The notes: a model not told the origin generated them from the letters alone. A DNA stretch of 64,000 nucleotides from Amphiura filiformis (GCF_039555335.1 NC_092637.1:45401613-45465612); one strand, 5' to 3'; positions 26,401 through 35,533 are shown, numbered from the stretch's first letter. Translations and numbers: made by a program.

Positions 26401-26564
26401 ACTAGATTTCCCGGGTATTACTCCCAACCTTACTAAACAAATACAAACAAACAAACAAACTAGCAAACAAATACACAAACCTGTTCTGGCTTAAGAGCTC
26501 CAACTTGTTGTACCAAACCAGCCACATTGCCGTCCCTGGCTAGGGATACTATCTTGCTTGCCAT
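5267..26564 (-). CDS. FANCI: FANCI, Fanconi anaemia group I protein, N-terminal 526 codons in 14 exons (3' end missing)
   Basis: FANCI pairs with FANCD2 on DNA at stalled forks and interstrand crosslinks and is monoubiquitinated by the FANCL/UBE2T complex in the nucleus. I joined 14 exons whose GT/AG borders and phases all agree: 26481-26564, 18836-19042, 18200-18285, 17363-17488, 16195-16236, 15944-16067, 15740-15828, 15084-15207, 14567-14659, 13573-13651, 9810-9867, 8571-8671, 7244-7408, 5267-5468. The product starts [10 protein letters not shown] and aligns with recalled vertebrate FANCI almost without gaps ([32 protein letters not shown]). The lysine of LRKAMFA (residue 522) matches human K523, the ubiquitination site. 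Vertebrate FANCI is about 1,330 residues, so the C-terminal 60% is absent. No premature stop or frameshift is seen in these exons. Confidence 0.93.
5774..6139. mobile_element. TTA-flanked MITE in FANCI intron 13
   Basis: Inverted ends contain TTGTTGTGTTGCCCTCAA and TTGAGGGCAACACAACAA next to GGCC and an A/T-run. TTA stands on both sides (5771-5773, 6140-6142). One isolated terminus of the same family lies at 3790-3828. Noncoding. Confidence 0.75.
6908..7182. mobile_element. MITE with TGGGCTATTCTATTTGAAAT ends
   Basis: Left TGGGCTATTCTATTTGAAAT and right ATTTTAAATGGAATAGCCCA are inverted. Inside, the CATACTCCC and CTTCCACAG words recur in both orientations. A second copy lies at 17548-17943. 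It ends about 60 bp from FANCI exon 13. Confidence 0.75.
7244..7408 (-). CDS. FANCI: FANCI coding exon 13
   Basis: 165 bases: [20 protein letters not shown] ... [19 protein letters not shown]; acceptor CCCAAACAG, donor GTAAGG. Very close to vertebrate FANCI around LNRVVT. Confidence 0.94.
8571..8671 (-). CDS. FANCI: FANCI coding exon 12
   Basis: 101 bases: [20 protein letters not shown] ... PFGKTV; acceptor CACATGCAG, donor GTAAGC. Aligns with SWDHVTQGLVELGFILMD of vertebrate FANCI. Confidence 0.93.
9810..9867 (-). CDS. FANCI: FANCI coding exon 11
   Basis: 58 bases: [18 protein letters not shown] with split codons on both sides; acceptor T-run plus GTAG, donor GTAAGC. Aligns with LVPHRSYVSTMILEVVKN of vertebrate FANCI. 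Confidence 0.9.
10328..10816. mobile_element. GGTTAAAGACCACTAAT-ended repeat, copy 1
   Basis: Starts GGTTAAAGACCACTAAT and ends with its inverse. It is nearly identical over its whole length to 11790-12282, which lies in the same direction within the same intron. No ORF. Confidence 0.75.
11330..11560. repeat. Degenerate CCCTAA-like block
   Basis: A run of CCTAAC, CCCTAA and CCTATC words, the other strand of a TTAGGG-like array, heavily mutated. Similar blocks occur at 4845-5010 and about 58670-58760. Confidence 0.5.
11790..12282. mobile_element. GGTTAAAGACCACTAAT-ended repeat, copy 2
   Basis: Second copy of the 10328-10816 repeat, with only scattered substitutions and short indels. It is flanked on both sides by TATA, which may be its target duplication. 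Confidence 0.75.
12300..12585 (-). mobile_element. tRNA-derived SINE with a tRNA-Thr(CGT)-like head
   Basis: On the minus strand 12570-12500 reads as a tRNA-like head: a TGGCCTAGCAG box-A-like word, CTGACTCGTAATCGG around a CGT anticodon, and the box B word GGGTTCGAGCCCC. The body runs to about 12300 and shares GGTACCCATT ... GGGTGGAG with 20800-21090. It lies in FANCI intron 10. Confidence 0.65.
12959..13343. mobile_element. hAT-type MITE with 8-bp target duplication
   Basis: Ends CAGGGGTCTGCAAATAG and CTATTTGAGGAAGCCTG are inverted repeats. Perfect 8-bp duplications ATCTACAC flank it (12951-12958, 13344-13351). The left part holds a striking GGCGCGCGCC/GTGGCGCG block. No transposase. Confidence 0.85.
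13573..13651 (-). CDS. FANCI: FANCI coding exon 10
   Basis: 79 bases: [20 protein letters not shown] ... KWIA. Acceptor ATTCTGTAG, donor GTGGGT. Aligns with VLDLLKTSVVKSFKD of vertebrate FANCI. Confidence 0.9.
14567..14659 (-). CDS. FANCI: FANCI coding exon 9
   Basis: 31 codons, phase 0: [20 protein letters not shown] ... IRRFEEP. Acceptor ATTATATTAG, donor GTGAGT. Confidence 0.9.
15084..15207 (-). CDS. FANCI: FANCI coding exon 8
   Basis: 124 bases: [20 protein letters not shown] ... [10 protein letters not shown]; acceptor TTGATTTCAG, donor GTAAGG. Contains [10 protein letters not shown], one of the best conserved FANCI stretches. Confidence 0.94.
15740..15828 (-). CDS. FANCI: FANCI coding exon 7
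   Basis: 89 bases: [20 protein letters not shown] ... NKDQD. Acceptor CTTTTCATAG, donor GTAAGT. The Gln/Asp-rich end matches the variable acidic loop of vertebrate FANCI. Confidence 0.9.
15944..16067 (-). CDS. FANCI: FANCI coding exon 6
   Basis: 124 bases: [20 protein letters not shown] ... [17 protein letters not shown]. Acceptor CTTCTACAG, donor GTAGGC. Strong match to the VPLTAEEVEF ... LQEIPPLVYQLL region of vertebrate FANCI. Confidence 0.92.
16195..16236 (-). CDS. FANCI: FANCI coding exon 5 (microexon)
   Basis: Only 42 bases, [13 protein letters not shown] plus split codons; acceptor TGTTTCCAG, donor GTAAGT. Its place between exons 4 and 6 and both phases fit, and it matches WDQQYVIQLTSMF of vertebrate FANCI in position. 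Confidence 0.85.
17363..17488 (-). CDS. FANCI: FANCI coding exon 4
   Basis: 126 bases: [21 protein letters not shown] ... HILNSLCSC, acceptor TTTGATACAG, donor GTGAGT. Aligns with the LELLPIILTALATK stretch of vertebrate FANCI. Confidence 0.9.
17548..17943. mobile_element. Second TGGGCTATTC MITE, interrupted by another inverted-repeat element
   Basis: Same family as 6908-7182. Its right part is split by an insertion at about 17751-17894 whose own arms (ATACTACCCTGCCGCTTGCC and its inverse) fold back. It lies between FANCI exons 3 and 4. Confidence 0.65.
18200..18285 (-). CDS. FANCI: FANCI coding exon 3
   Basis: 86 bases, phase 0 in and 2 out: [21 protein letters not shown]...; acceptor TATTTACAG, donor GTAAGT. 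Aligns with the PLLVELANEFISAV stretch of vertebrate FANCI. Confidence 0.9.
18359..18653. repeat. Inverted repeat in FANCI intron 2
   Basis: The arm at about 18359-18440 (CACTTGTGTATGTTTCAGCA and flanks) is mirrored at about 18548-18653. The spacer is about 110 bp. It could fold into a long hairpin in the pre-mRNA. Confidence 0.6.
18836..19042 (-). CDS. FANCI: FANCI coding exon 2
   Basis: 69 codons, phase 0 to 0: [16 protein letters not shown]... [12 protein letters not shown] ... [10 protein letters not shown]. The acceptor is TTGTTCTTCAACAG and the donor GTATGAT. The acceptor-side sequence is also the edge of the minisatellite duplication at 19043-19696. Confidence 0.92.
19043..19696. repeat. 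15-bp minisatellite in two blocks at the FANCI exon 2 acceptor
   Basis: The unit CCAGTCAACAGTGAC repeats about 20 times at 19063-19354 and about 18 times at 19395-19664. Both blocks begin with the same GAAGAACAACATAAAT leader and end with the same GTGCAAGTTCCCAAAGTGG trailer, so a roughly 330-bp unit was itself duplicated. The order of variant units matches in the two blocks; block 2 has a 3-base deletion near 19552 and fewer units. The unit length is a multiple of 3 with few stops, so long false ORFs appear in four frames. Confidence 0.95.
20800..21090 (-). mobile_element. SINE-like segment related to 12300-12585
   Basis: Shares GGTACCCATT ... GGGTGGAG and, on the minus strand, a box-B-like GGGTTTGAAATCC. 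More degraded than the copy in intron 10. Confidence 0.45.
21224..21464. mobile_element. TAA-flanked MITE, relative of 2440-3302
   Basis: GGCC plus A-run and GGTTCGTCTCAAAGC at the left, inverse at the right, with TAA at 21221-21223 and 21465-21467. Confidence 0.8.
21820..22189. mobile_element. hAT-type MITE, CCGGGGGGGTACTCA family, copy 1
   Basis: G-rich inverted ends with GTACTCAGTAC on the left and ACTTGAGTACCCCCC on the right. Perfect 8-bp duplications ATGGAGGG (21812-21819, 22190-22197). Inside, GGTATATCAATG-like phrases recur three times. Confidence 0.85.
22604..22757. mobile_element. Short MITE with TATAATTGAAGACC ends
   Basis: TATAATTGAAGACCAAATT and its inverse enclose about 150 bp. 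A partial relative lies at 46010-46100 in the 5' flank of TRIM-NHL copy 1. Confidence 0.7.
23379..25984. mobile_element. Middle element of the nest, TTAA-flanked (piggyBac-like)
   Basis: Ends GGGGGCTGTTAGCTAAGAA and the inverse of GGGGGCTGTAGTGTTAGCTA, flanked by TTAA at 23375-23378 and 25985-25988. It carries AACCGGTCAAAACC-rich stretches on both sides of the inner insert and a hairpin at 25606-25735 (CAGAGCCCTTTTT / AAAAAGGGCTCTG). No transposase ORF. Confidence 0.75.
23809..24718. mobile_element. Inner hAT-type element of the nest
   Basis: Ends CAAGGGTGATTTTAAG and the inverse of CAAGGGTGAAAATAAG, with perfect 8-bp duplications TGTCACAG (23801-23808, 24719-24726). The right part repeats AAAGTGGCCCCTGGTTCA three times directly and once inverted (about 24603-24697). 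Confidence 0.85.
26481..26564 (-). CDS. FANCI: FANCI coding exon 1
   Basis: Starts at the ATG at 26564 ([17 protein letters not shown]...) and ends KPEQ before a GTTTGTG donor; 28 codons, phase 0. The Met sits where vertebrate FANCI starts. A TTTGTTTGTTTAG acceptor at 26590-26602 on this strand suggests a short 5' UTR (26565-26589) preceded by a UTR intron. Confidence 0.85.
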
Positions 26565-26849
26565 GGTAACAACCTGATAGTCCCAATTTCTAAACAAACA
26601 AAACATAAACATAAACAAGAGACATTTTTAAAGTATGTTTTGTAGCAGGAATATTTACACGTACATTTGTATGTACAGTATTGATGGTGTTCATAGTTAC
26701 TTGTAGACGTATTGTGACAAAATAAAGACCAACAACAAAACAATAATTGTTTTTACCCGCGTATAAGGACTTTCAAAAAGTAGATAAAGTACCCAAAGCA
26801 AAGTACCCAAAAAATCTTTGTCCCCCAAATTTACCCTCCCTCTTGGTAA

Positions 26850-27202
26850 GGCCCTTTGCACTTGATTATTAGTTTCCTGTTTACCGCCCGCGTCCAAAAT
26901 TGAAAATCTCAAAATTATTAATTATTTTGTTTTTATTTCTAATTTTCTCCTTTAAAATTTTCTCCTTTAATAATATCACCAATAATGATGAATAAACAAG
27001 GAGTACAACTCCACCTTCACTTATTTATAAAATCAAATCTTGTTGTGAAATAATTAAATGCCCGCTCTAGTCAAAACGTGTAAATAGTTGCTTGTAATAG
27101 TTCGAACTAAATAAAGAAAATAAAAGATAATTAATAATTAAAAGTCACCTCATCCTTTTTCAAAATCTTTAACAGGAAACTAATAATCAAGTGCGAAGGG
27201 CC
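26850..27202. mobile_element. TAA-flanked MITE upstream of the FANCI start
   Basis: GGCCCTTTGCACTTGATTAT and its inverse, about 35 bp each, flanked by TAA (26847-26849, 27203-27205). It sits 290 bp upstream of the FANCI ATG, so it may lie in the 5' UTR intron or promoter. Confidence 0.8.
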
Positions 27203-27205
27203 TAA

Positions 27206-29110
27206 GGGTGGGCAACACCAGGGTTTTCCATGATGTTGTGATATCGCGGCAAAATTTATCGCGGTATCGATCATATCGCTCTACAACTGATAGAGGTCAC
27301 GTAACTAACTACACATTCGATGCTAGAGTACGTTGCTATCGTTTTTCAGTCGGACAGCAGTGACATTTTATTCTGTTACGGTAAATTCGGTAATGTTGAA
27401 ATTTGGATGATACTTATTTCGATGAGACAACTGATGACAGTATTAGGGATGCTCATAAAATTTTGAAGTTCAATATTTTTAGCTGAAAGTTCTTTCATTT
27501 GAAAGAGAATTAAATTACCTAAACAATAAGGGGTCAATCATGTTTCTAGTGCATATACTTTTGAAGTTACAGACAAAAATAGTGTCATCAAATTGCCCAA
27601 AATTTTGTGTGTGAAATTGTGACAGCAGGCACATGTACAATGCACACTACTGTATGTGACCCCAGATGACCTCATATTCTTTACTGTAAGAAAGCTGTTT
27701 TGGATGGTCTTGATTTACACACAAATTGCTTTTGAGCTAAATCGAGTGTCGACTTGGTGGAACATGGATTGCACTATGTGATAGTTTATGAATCCAGTAT
27801 CATGCCAGTACCAACATAAGTCAACATCACTTAGGTTTTGGTTGTCAAAATTAATTTTTAGTGATTTTCTCCATTGAGCCCCACAGTAAAGCCATTTTTG
27901 GACCGTACATGCACATTCCACTTCCCTATGGACGAATAGCGCCACCTATAGTGTGTGATGTGAGCTAGCCTAACAGTATAATTTGAGTAAAATTTGCCTA
28001 TTTTGAACAGTCTAAAAATTTGTTTAGTGCAATTTTAGCAACATTGATGTGATCACCGTCGTGATTGGCTATGTTTACTGAATGAAATTCCATTGCTTTA
28101 CACGGTGTCATGCTTTAGCGAATCCGACTAGATTTTGAATGCAGAGGTCTCTAGACAGAGAATGTGAAGCTATCGGCGACGGTGAGCAAATTCATGGCTA
28201 GAGTCCGAGCAGCCAAGGAGTCATGAATGAAGTCATGAATGGATTACATATTTGTTCTTTAAAAAAAATTTGTTTTCTACCTATAGCACCCTAGCTAAAA
28301 TACAGCTAAATAATGTACAATAGTAAATGTAAACCTGTATTTTAGATAGGTATCTCAACGGTGCCTATTAAATTATGATGAACATGTTTCAGGAATGGCG
28401 CGTATGGCGCCAGCGCCAAATTGTGGGATTGTGAAGCGCATCATGCAAAAACAATAAGAATCGCTGATAAAGAAATTAAAAACTGCTGATAGTTTAACCC
28501 TAAAAATTATATAATTTCTGAATTTTTCACTTTTGATAGCAGTCAAACGATGGCAAGACCTTGAACCCTGTCTGGTTGTTGAATTCGTCATGTTTGCAGA
28601 CCTCTACAATTACCATGATGAATAGGCGACAGATAGGGAGTCACCTACTTCTAATTCTGCATCCAAATAGTTCCTAATAGTGTTAATATAAATATTACCC
28701 GATTTAAATGTATAATTTATGGCATCTTACCTGAGTATTTTTCACTTTTTCCTTGCCGAAATCTCCCGCTTTTCCCAAACAAATTTGAGTGGCGACGGGC
28801 TGTCAGTAGGGCTGGTTTCACGCTAAGGGCACACACCACTAAAATACAACCAAAATACAAGCTAATACAAGACAATGTTTCCAAACTGTTTTGAGTTGTA
28901 TTGCTCCAGCAGTTTTGATATGAGAAGCAAAAATGTGTATAACAATGCCCTACGTTTTTGTTCACATTATATAAACGAAAATAATTGATATCGCATCATA
29001 TCGGACTAATAAAAATAGGTGTAAATGGGAAAAGGGAAAATATAATATAAATAGCCTGCTGACTATCGCTTTAGAGGAATAGCCCCTCTATAAATTTGCA
29101 AAATTATTAT
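27206..29110. other. AT-rich intergenic DNA upstream of FANCI, no gene seen
   Basis: Only short, unsupported ORFs. It includes a GATATCGCGG/TCGATCATATCG patch near 27245 that may be a repeat terminus. No promoter motif could be assigned. Confidence 0.4.
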
Positions 29111-29111
29111 T

Positions 29112-29784
29112 AACCGTTTATGGGATCTAAAATGAGCGTTTATTGCGTTTCGACAGTATTTTTTGTGGGGCATGAGAGCACCTCAGACCTATCGAATTGC
29201 ATTCTGAATACGAAGTATGTCTTTCTGATATCAAATAATTTTCATTTTTGAAAATCACAATATAATACAAATTTTATGACAAATTATAAAAATTTGATAT
29301 TTTTCAAATTTTGATATATAACAGTCCTCGAAGTAAATTATATAAATCTAATGACATATTCTTAAAGTGTATGTAGCAGGGAGGAAAAGCCGACGGTCAA
29401 TTGAAAATTTTGACCTTTCATATTGAAGATATGGATTTTTTTCCCAAAAAGACCTATTTTTTTGGTGTTTTGGGAAAAATCCATATCTTCAATACGAAAG
29501 GTCAAATGTTCAATTGATCGTCGGCTTTTTCATCCCACCTACAAACACTTTAAGTATAAATCATCAGATTTATAAAGTTTACTTCAAGTACCGGTACTGT
29601 TATATATCAAAAATATCAATTTTTAATGATTTGCCATAAAATGTGTATTGAATTGCGAATTTCAAAAATCAAAATTATTTGATATCAGAATGACATTCTT
29701 CGTATTCAGAATGCAATTCGATATGTCTGATGTGCTCTAATGTCCCACAATAAATACTGTCCAAACGTTCATACCCCAGCCCTT
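29112..29784. repeat. Long foldback (palindromic) element
   Basis: The two halves mirror each other around about 29455: AATTGCATTCTGAATACGAAG near 29200 returns inverted near 29700, and ATCCATATCTTCAATA/TATTGAAGATATGGAT face each other at the centre. Arms are about 330 bp. One arm alone recurs at 50850-51030. Confidence 0.85.
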
Positions 29785-31055
29785 AACAAATCCCCTTCAT
29801 CCAAACGAATAGCTGCTGATTTATAATGTCAGCGCCATTACACGGATCTTATAATTAATCTTAGGCCTATAATCATAATCAAATTGATTTTTTTTTTTTC
29901 AAACCTGCTTTTTTTTTGTTTTTTTTTTGGCATAATAAATGTTTACACACAATCCACTTGCACCTAAATGGAATGAGACATATTTGTTGTGTTTGTAGTT
30001 CAGGAAATTTGACATTTTAATAATAATATGTCATTAATTATGAGTTTTGACTTAAAGGAGTATGGGGATTCTAGCATCCTCTTTTTATTACATTTTTCAG
30101 TAGATATCTACGAAAAAAGCTTATTCCCCAAATTTCAGTTGATTCTGATTTAAAGCAATAATGTACGATCTTATAATATGGAATTGGTTAATTTTTTTCA
30201 AACCTGTTTTTTTTTTTTTTTTTACATACACATGTCCCGTCCTGTACCTAAAATGTGTTTCAGCCCTCTTTAGGGTTAACTCAATAACCACCAATAATGA
30301 CCTACAAAACTATATCTGTGATACCGGTATTTAAATTCTTTTACACACTCGCTATGAAAATGATCATTGCAATTTTTGCCAAAGCTCACACTCACTACCA
30401 TTCATTCATTCATTCATTCATTCATTCATTCATTCATTTTTCACTCATCAAATATAGCAACAAAAAAACATAGGATACATACAAAATCATATTAATACAA
30501 GTGAGAGTGAAGGAATCACAGGATGCGGTGAACTTACCAAATCGCAACAGTTTAAAATAGTTGCTAACCTTTTAACATGTTTAAGGCTTTTATCTTAACC
30601 ATATGTAGCCAGGGGTTTGCAGTGGTATAAAAAATCTCAACATTTTTGAGAAAAGTAGGGGGGAGCTAGGCTGTGGATAGGTAAGCCATTTTCATTTTAC
30701 CTTGTTATTTCATCAGCTTTAACTCTAACTATTATTTCAGTATTTTCGGTTAAGAATAATAAGTTAAAATTTGACGGAAATCGTATATTAGGCAAAAAAA
30801 TATGATAACCTATTATTCCAAAGCTTTTTTTTTCAGTTAATATATTTTCATGATGATTATTTATTATTATTATTATTTGTTGGATCAGAACAGGATTGGT
30901 GGATTTTAATGGTCAGAGGGATTAGATATAAAGGGATGATAAATTAAAATGCTAACGGTACTACCTACAGTAGACTACCACCAAAAAGGTCCACATAAAG
31001 GAACTTTCTGATAAATGCGGACATATATCCCATTTTCAGTGTTGCGAAATTTTAC
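29785..31055. repeat. Repeat-rich stretch with (CATT)n and a broken TTAA-family copy
   Basis: TTAA at 30052 begins a relative of the 31060 and 38273 elements (30056 to about 30685), split at about 30156-30600 by T-runs and a (CATT)n microsatellite at 30399-30438. No gene. Confidence 0.55.
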
Positions 31056-31059
31056 TTAA

Positions 31060-31388
31060 AAGGGCATTTCGTGATCCACAGCCTCATCCCCCCACTTTTC
31101 TCAAAAAAAGTTGAGATTTTTACATCACTGGAAACCTCTGGCTACATAATGTTTATGTACAAAATATTTCTTGCAGATTAATTCGTTTAGCAAAGATATC
31201 GTGAAATATGAATTTCGTTCTGGTGCACCGGAACGAAATTACAACGCATTGTCTATGGAGCAGTGTAATACACATAATCATGCATAACTCGCAAAGGCAA
31301 AATCGGAATCAACTGAAATTTTGGGAATAGGTTTTTTTTCGTGGATATCTAATGAAAAATGACATAAATAGGATCACGAAATACTCCT
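31060..31388. mobile_element. TTAA-flanked MITE, copy in inverted orientation
   Basis: Flanked by TTAA (31056-31059, 31389-31392). The inner ends share ATTTCGTGATCC. The central palindrome TTTCGTTCTGGTGCACCGGAACG is kept except for one base. Same family as 38273-38607. Confidence 0.8.
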
Positions 31389-31841
31389 TTAAGTGTATGG
31401 TAAATTTCAAACAATAATTATTTTGCTTACAATCATATGTTATTTATCGAAAATGGGTTTAATATAGGCCTATGTATAATACAAAACATGATCATGATGA
31501 TATGAAAACTAAGGCCCAATAAATATGTTTGGTGCATTTACAGCCATTTGGATTTCATGAAATTTGATTTAAGAAAAGGTGTTTTTTTTTTCAAATTTTG
31601 CTCAAAAAGTGTAAATTTTAATAGATTTTTAGCAAAATTTGAGAAAATGTTCCAAAATTAGTATCATTTCGGGTCGCTTGTGCGTCAAAGTTTGGTTTAA
31701 TGTCGGATAATTTGTCAGAGTTCCAGCCACAAGTTGAGACCCCGGATGCATATACTACACACAATTCACCAGCCATCTATGATCAGACTAATGTTGATCT
31801 ATGATTTGATTTAATAAAACAGAAGCTTCATTTCATCAATC

Positions 31842-32231
31842 CCGGGGGGGGGCACTCAACACAAATGACAATACGGGTATGCTCCCCCGGAAAGACCCCC
31901 GTTTTTGGGTTTCGCAGCTCCGAAAGACCCCCTATATTTGACCAAAGTAAAGCTCCGAAAGACCCTTGATTTTGATAATTTCAGCTCTCAAAGACCCAAA
32001 AGTTGCTCATTCCGCATATTTCTTGTTTTTTCAGGCGATTTTAAACCAAAAAGCCAAGAAAGACCCTTGATTTTGACTTTTGACAGCTCCCAAAGACCCC
32101 ATTTTACTTGTTCACAGCCCGGTTCGCAGCTCCGAAAGACCCCTTTTACCGGACGCCGGCAGCTCCCAAAGACCCACCACCTCAAAATTCCGGGGAGCAT
32201 ACCCACCAAAAATTTTGATGTGCCCCCCAGG
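31842..32231. mobile_element. hAT-type MITE, CCGGGGGGGG family, copy 2
   Basis: G-rich ends related to 21820-22189, with perfect 8-bp duplications CATCAATC (31834-31841, 32232-32239). The inside is built of repeated AGCTCCGAAAGACCC phrases, which create a spurious 135-codon ORF. Confidence 0.85.
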
Positions 32232-33164
32232 CATCAATCAGTAAACCATGCTAACAATACTCTTACAGAACAAATTGTTTTCATCGTTGTCAAATTTATC
32301 ATAAATGTGTAAAGCTTTTCAAAATACCTCAGAGCCCTGAGGCATTATGGGTATTGACTTAAGCGGCCACCGTCCTAGCTCAATGGCACTGTGGCTCAAT
32401 GGGAACAGTGTCATTGACCAGCCAGACCATTTAAAATGAGAAATATTTATTATGCTATTTCCAATATAAAAATGACCCGGGAAAAATGAGCTTTTATTAT
32501 CCATCATGTTTAATATTATTCTAGTCAAAATCAAGAAGAATTGGGCCTACCGTTTGGCCCGATTTTAAGCACAAAATGTCTTAATTTTGGCCCATTTTAG
32601 CATTTAAATTCTCATTTTCGCACAAGATAGTATATCGAAGATCGCGTGGGCTGTATAACCAGGGTGTCTCACCCGGGATCCCACTCCAGCAATATTATAA
32701 GCTAGTTCATGGCGAATTTATTTAGTTAATTGAGGTACTCTTTATAGGAAAGAAGACACACTTATTAGACTTTTTCCATCTTTTAGCAAGTATCAACATT
32801 TCCTGCAAAAAAGTACATTCACCCAAATCCGTCTTTCCTCTGACCACCCTATTCGGGAATCCTATGATTTCCTTATATTATGTTCTTATCTTTTACATTG
32901 ACAATTTGAGATTTTTTCAAAGAAATGGCCAAAATTGATCACATTCATTGGTTTGTGTCAAAAACATGTTAGCAAGAGTGTTTGTTCAAGCAAAGTAGGC
33001 CTACTGACTTGATACACTACAAATAATTAATACTCAACAAGCTTAAATTACCTTAATACAGCTAACATTGATTAAGAAAACCAAAAAGTCGTGAGAAAAT
33101 TGCAGTTTTCAACATATGTCAGTTTTAAATAACAATTTTATTTATTCTAAAATCTTATCCATGC

Positions 33165-33620
33165 ATTTTTGTAAGTTTCAAATTTAACCGGTTGAAATTG
33201 AGCCAAATAAAAACATGTTCAACATTATCATTAACCAATATGCATCTAATATTAATTAATAAAACAAACAAATTAATGCGAAAATAATACACATTTGCAA
33301 CGATTAGGTCAAAGAAAAACCTGTTCAATATTACCATGGTTTTAAATTACTAAATTAAACCTAAAATCAATTAGTACAATCCACGAATTCACGAATTTTT
33401 GTAAGTTTCAAATTTAACCGGTTGAAATTGAGCCAAATAAAAACATGTTCAACATTATCATTAACTAAAATGCATCTAATATTAATTAATAAAACAAACA
33501 AATTAATGTGAAAATAATACACATTTGCAACGATTAGGTCAAAGAAAAAACCTGTTCAATATTACCATGGTTTTGAATTACTAAATTAAACTTAAAATCA
33601 ATTAGTACAATCCACGAATT
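33165..33620. repeat. Two tandem copies of a 230-bp unit
   Basis: GTAAGTTTCAAATTTAACCG starts at 33171 and again at 33401, and the following 220 bp are nearly identical. No coding signal. Confidence 0.9.
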
Positions 33621-34185
33621 CATGCAAAAGTAACATTTCTTGATCATGAGGTCAAATGCAAAATGTGCAAAACGGTTTTAAGTTACCCAAATACACGTAT
33701 GATCAATTAACGGTTATTCATATTTCGTGGAAGAAATTCAAGTTCAAGCATTGGGTCAAATAAGAACCTGCGTAATATTTAATAATTATTAAAAACAATA
33801 TTTATCTAAATGTAGGCCTATGGCACCAGTGGAGATAAAAGTAACTTGTATTAATTAACAGAAACTCAAAGATTATGTTCATTTCGTATTTCTGAGCATT
33901 ATCAGTCATAAGGTCAAACATTCAAATAGCAAGATAGATGCATTATATCGAAGTTAATTTTTTATTCATGTTTGTGTATATATATAGGGGCGGTTTCAGT
34001 CTTCCGCCACTGCTAGCATATCACCTCTCATATTATTTCATCGGCAATACAGAAGTTAGAATAGAAATGTGCATGGAAGGGCGCTGTTCAACTTCAAGAG
34101 CTTTCAAGTAGACAAATGATTTTAAAATAGTGGCTTGAATTTTCACGAGTAATAGTCTAGGAGCTAAATCTCAAACGCCCGTATT

Positions 34186-34632
34186 TGCTGAGGAAGACGC
34201 CCTCACTGAATTTTTAAAATTCCTTTTTTTTACACGATTGAATTGTACTTTATTAAACCAATATACGCTGCAAAAATCAAGACTCTAAGTGCTGTAGTTT
34301 TGTCAAAATCCGTGATTTTGAATTAAAGGCTTAGCGCTTTATTATTACGATGGAATTATTAGTCGAACGCATACACGATGTTCATAACACACAGTACGTC
34401 ACGGCGTGCGGGACGGTGATATACACAACAAAGGGTCGTACCACAACATGACCGAAGGAGTGGTACGTATTGGCGACATGTGCGCCGGTAGTAAATTCCA
34501 ATTTTCTTTGCTTTGCCGTATTTGTTCGGCTCAAAAATAAAGGGATATATCTGACAAGTAAAGCTAATATTTTATGTGCAAAGAAATGCTAATCTATTTT
34601 GTTTGAAAATGTTATAATATTGCTTTAAGGAC
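34186..34632. mobile_element. Relative of the 42148-43497 element, lacking the mariner insert
   Basis: It is the inverse of the flanks of the mariner-like element at 42285-43171. One end reads AATGTTATAATATTGCT then TTAA; the other end is truncated. It keeps the uninterrupted site GGTAGTAAATTCC, so it serves as the empty site for that insertion. Confidence 0.8.
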
Positions 34633-34639
34633 TGAGTTC

Positions 34640-35530
34640 AACGCCCATGTCTACCAACACAGCCTCACCACCATGAGGTGTTAGGATATTTGTGACATCT
34701 ACGACCTATTGTTATTAAGTTATCTTACAAAAACCTCATTTTTAGGCAAAATGACATTCGGCAAATTTTATGGCAAATTATAAAAAAAATGAAAATGTTG
34801 ACAAAGTAAATGTTATTTACTTAAAGTGTGTGTAGCTGATGGGATGAAAAGCCTATACCATGAAACATTTGATCTTTCAAAGATGTACATGAAGTTTCCC
34901 ACCTGAAAGGCACATGCACCCTACCAATGTTTCGTGTTTAAAATGATATTATGTTACTACACCACATTTAATTACTATAACATGATGTGCACATTGAGCA
35001 AGTTGTGTTTTCAAGCATCTTTTTTGACCAGTCGCCAGGTCAAACACCCCTACAAATATTTCATGTTGAAAATGGACTTATGTTACCAAAATACACCTAT
35101 ATTCAATTAAAATTCAAAGACATTCATGCAAAAGGTGTATTTTTAAGCATTTTGTCTATAGTCCAGAGGTCAATGACCCCTGCCATTTGCTTGGCACATC
35201 CAACACGTATTGTGTCAATTATATTTCCTGACCGTCAATTCAAATGTTTTATTTCATAATAATTTTCATCTGGTCAGTTTTCAGGGAAATCGACCACTCA
35301 TTCAGAACAATTATAATATCTATAATAAATTACTGAGTTTGGCGACTTTGTAAGGCTAAAAACTTCTACGTTTTACATTATTTCGGAAAACGGATTTTTG
35401 CGTTGCGTAGAGTAAAGTTGTCCGCACCCCAATAAAACGTCCAATTTTGTTTTTGCTTACGTTAAGGGTGTCAAATTATGTTAATTAGTTTCAAAGGCAC
35501 TAGCAAGCAACCTGCGAGCTAAGCACTGAG
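34640..35530. other. Intergenic, no gene seen
   Basis: Short repeats resemble other parts of the window, such as CATGTCTACCAACAC, an inverse of DNA near 13965. Small ORFs here have no recognisable domain. Confidence 0.4.
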
Positions 35531-35533
35531 TAA

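Noticed and set aside
31905-32312. 135-codon ORF rich in LRKT/RPK phrases
   Set aside because: Lies inside a hAT-type MITE and comes from repeated AGCTCCGAAAGACCC phrases.
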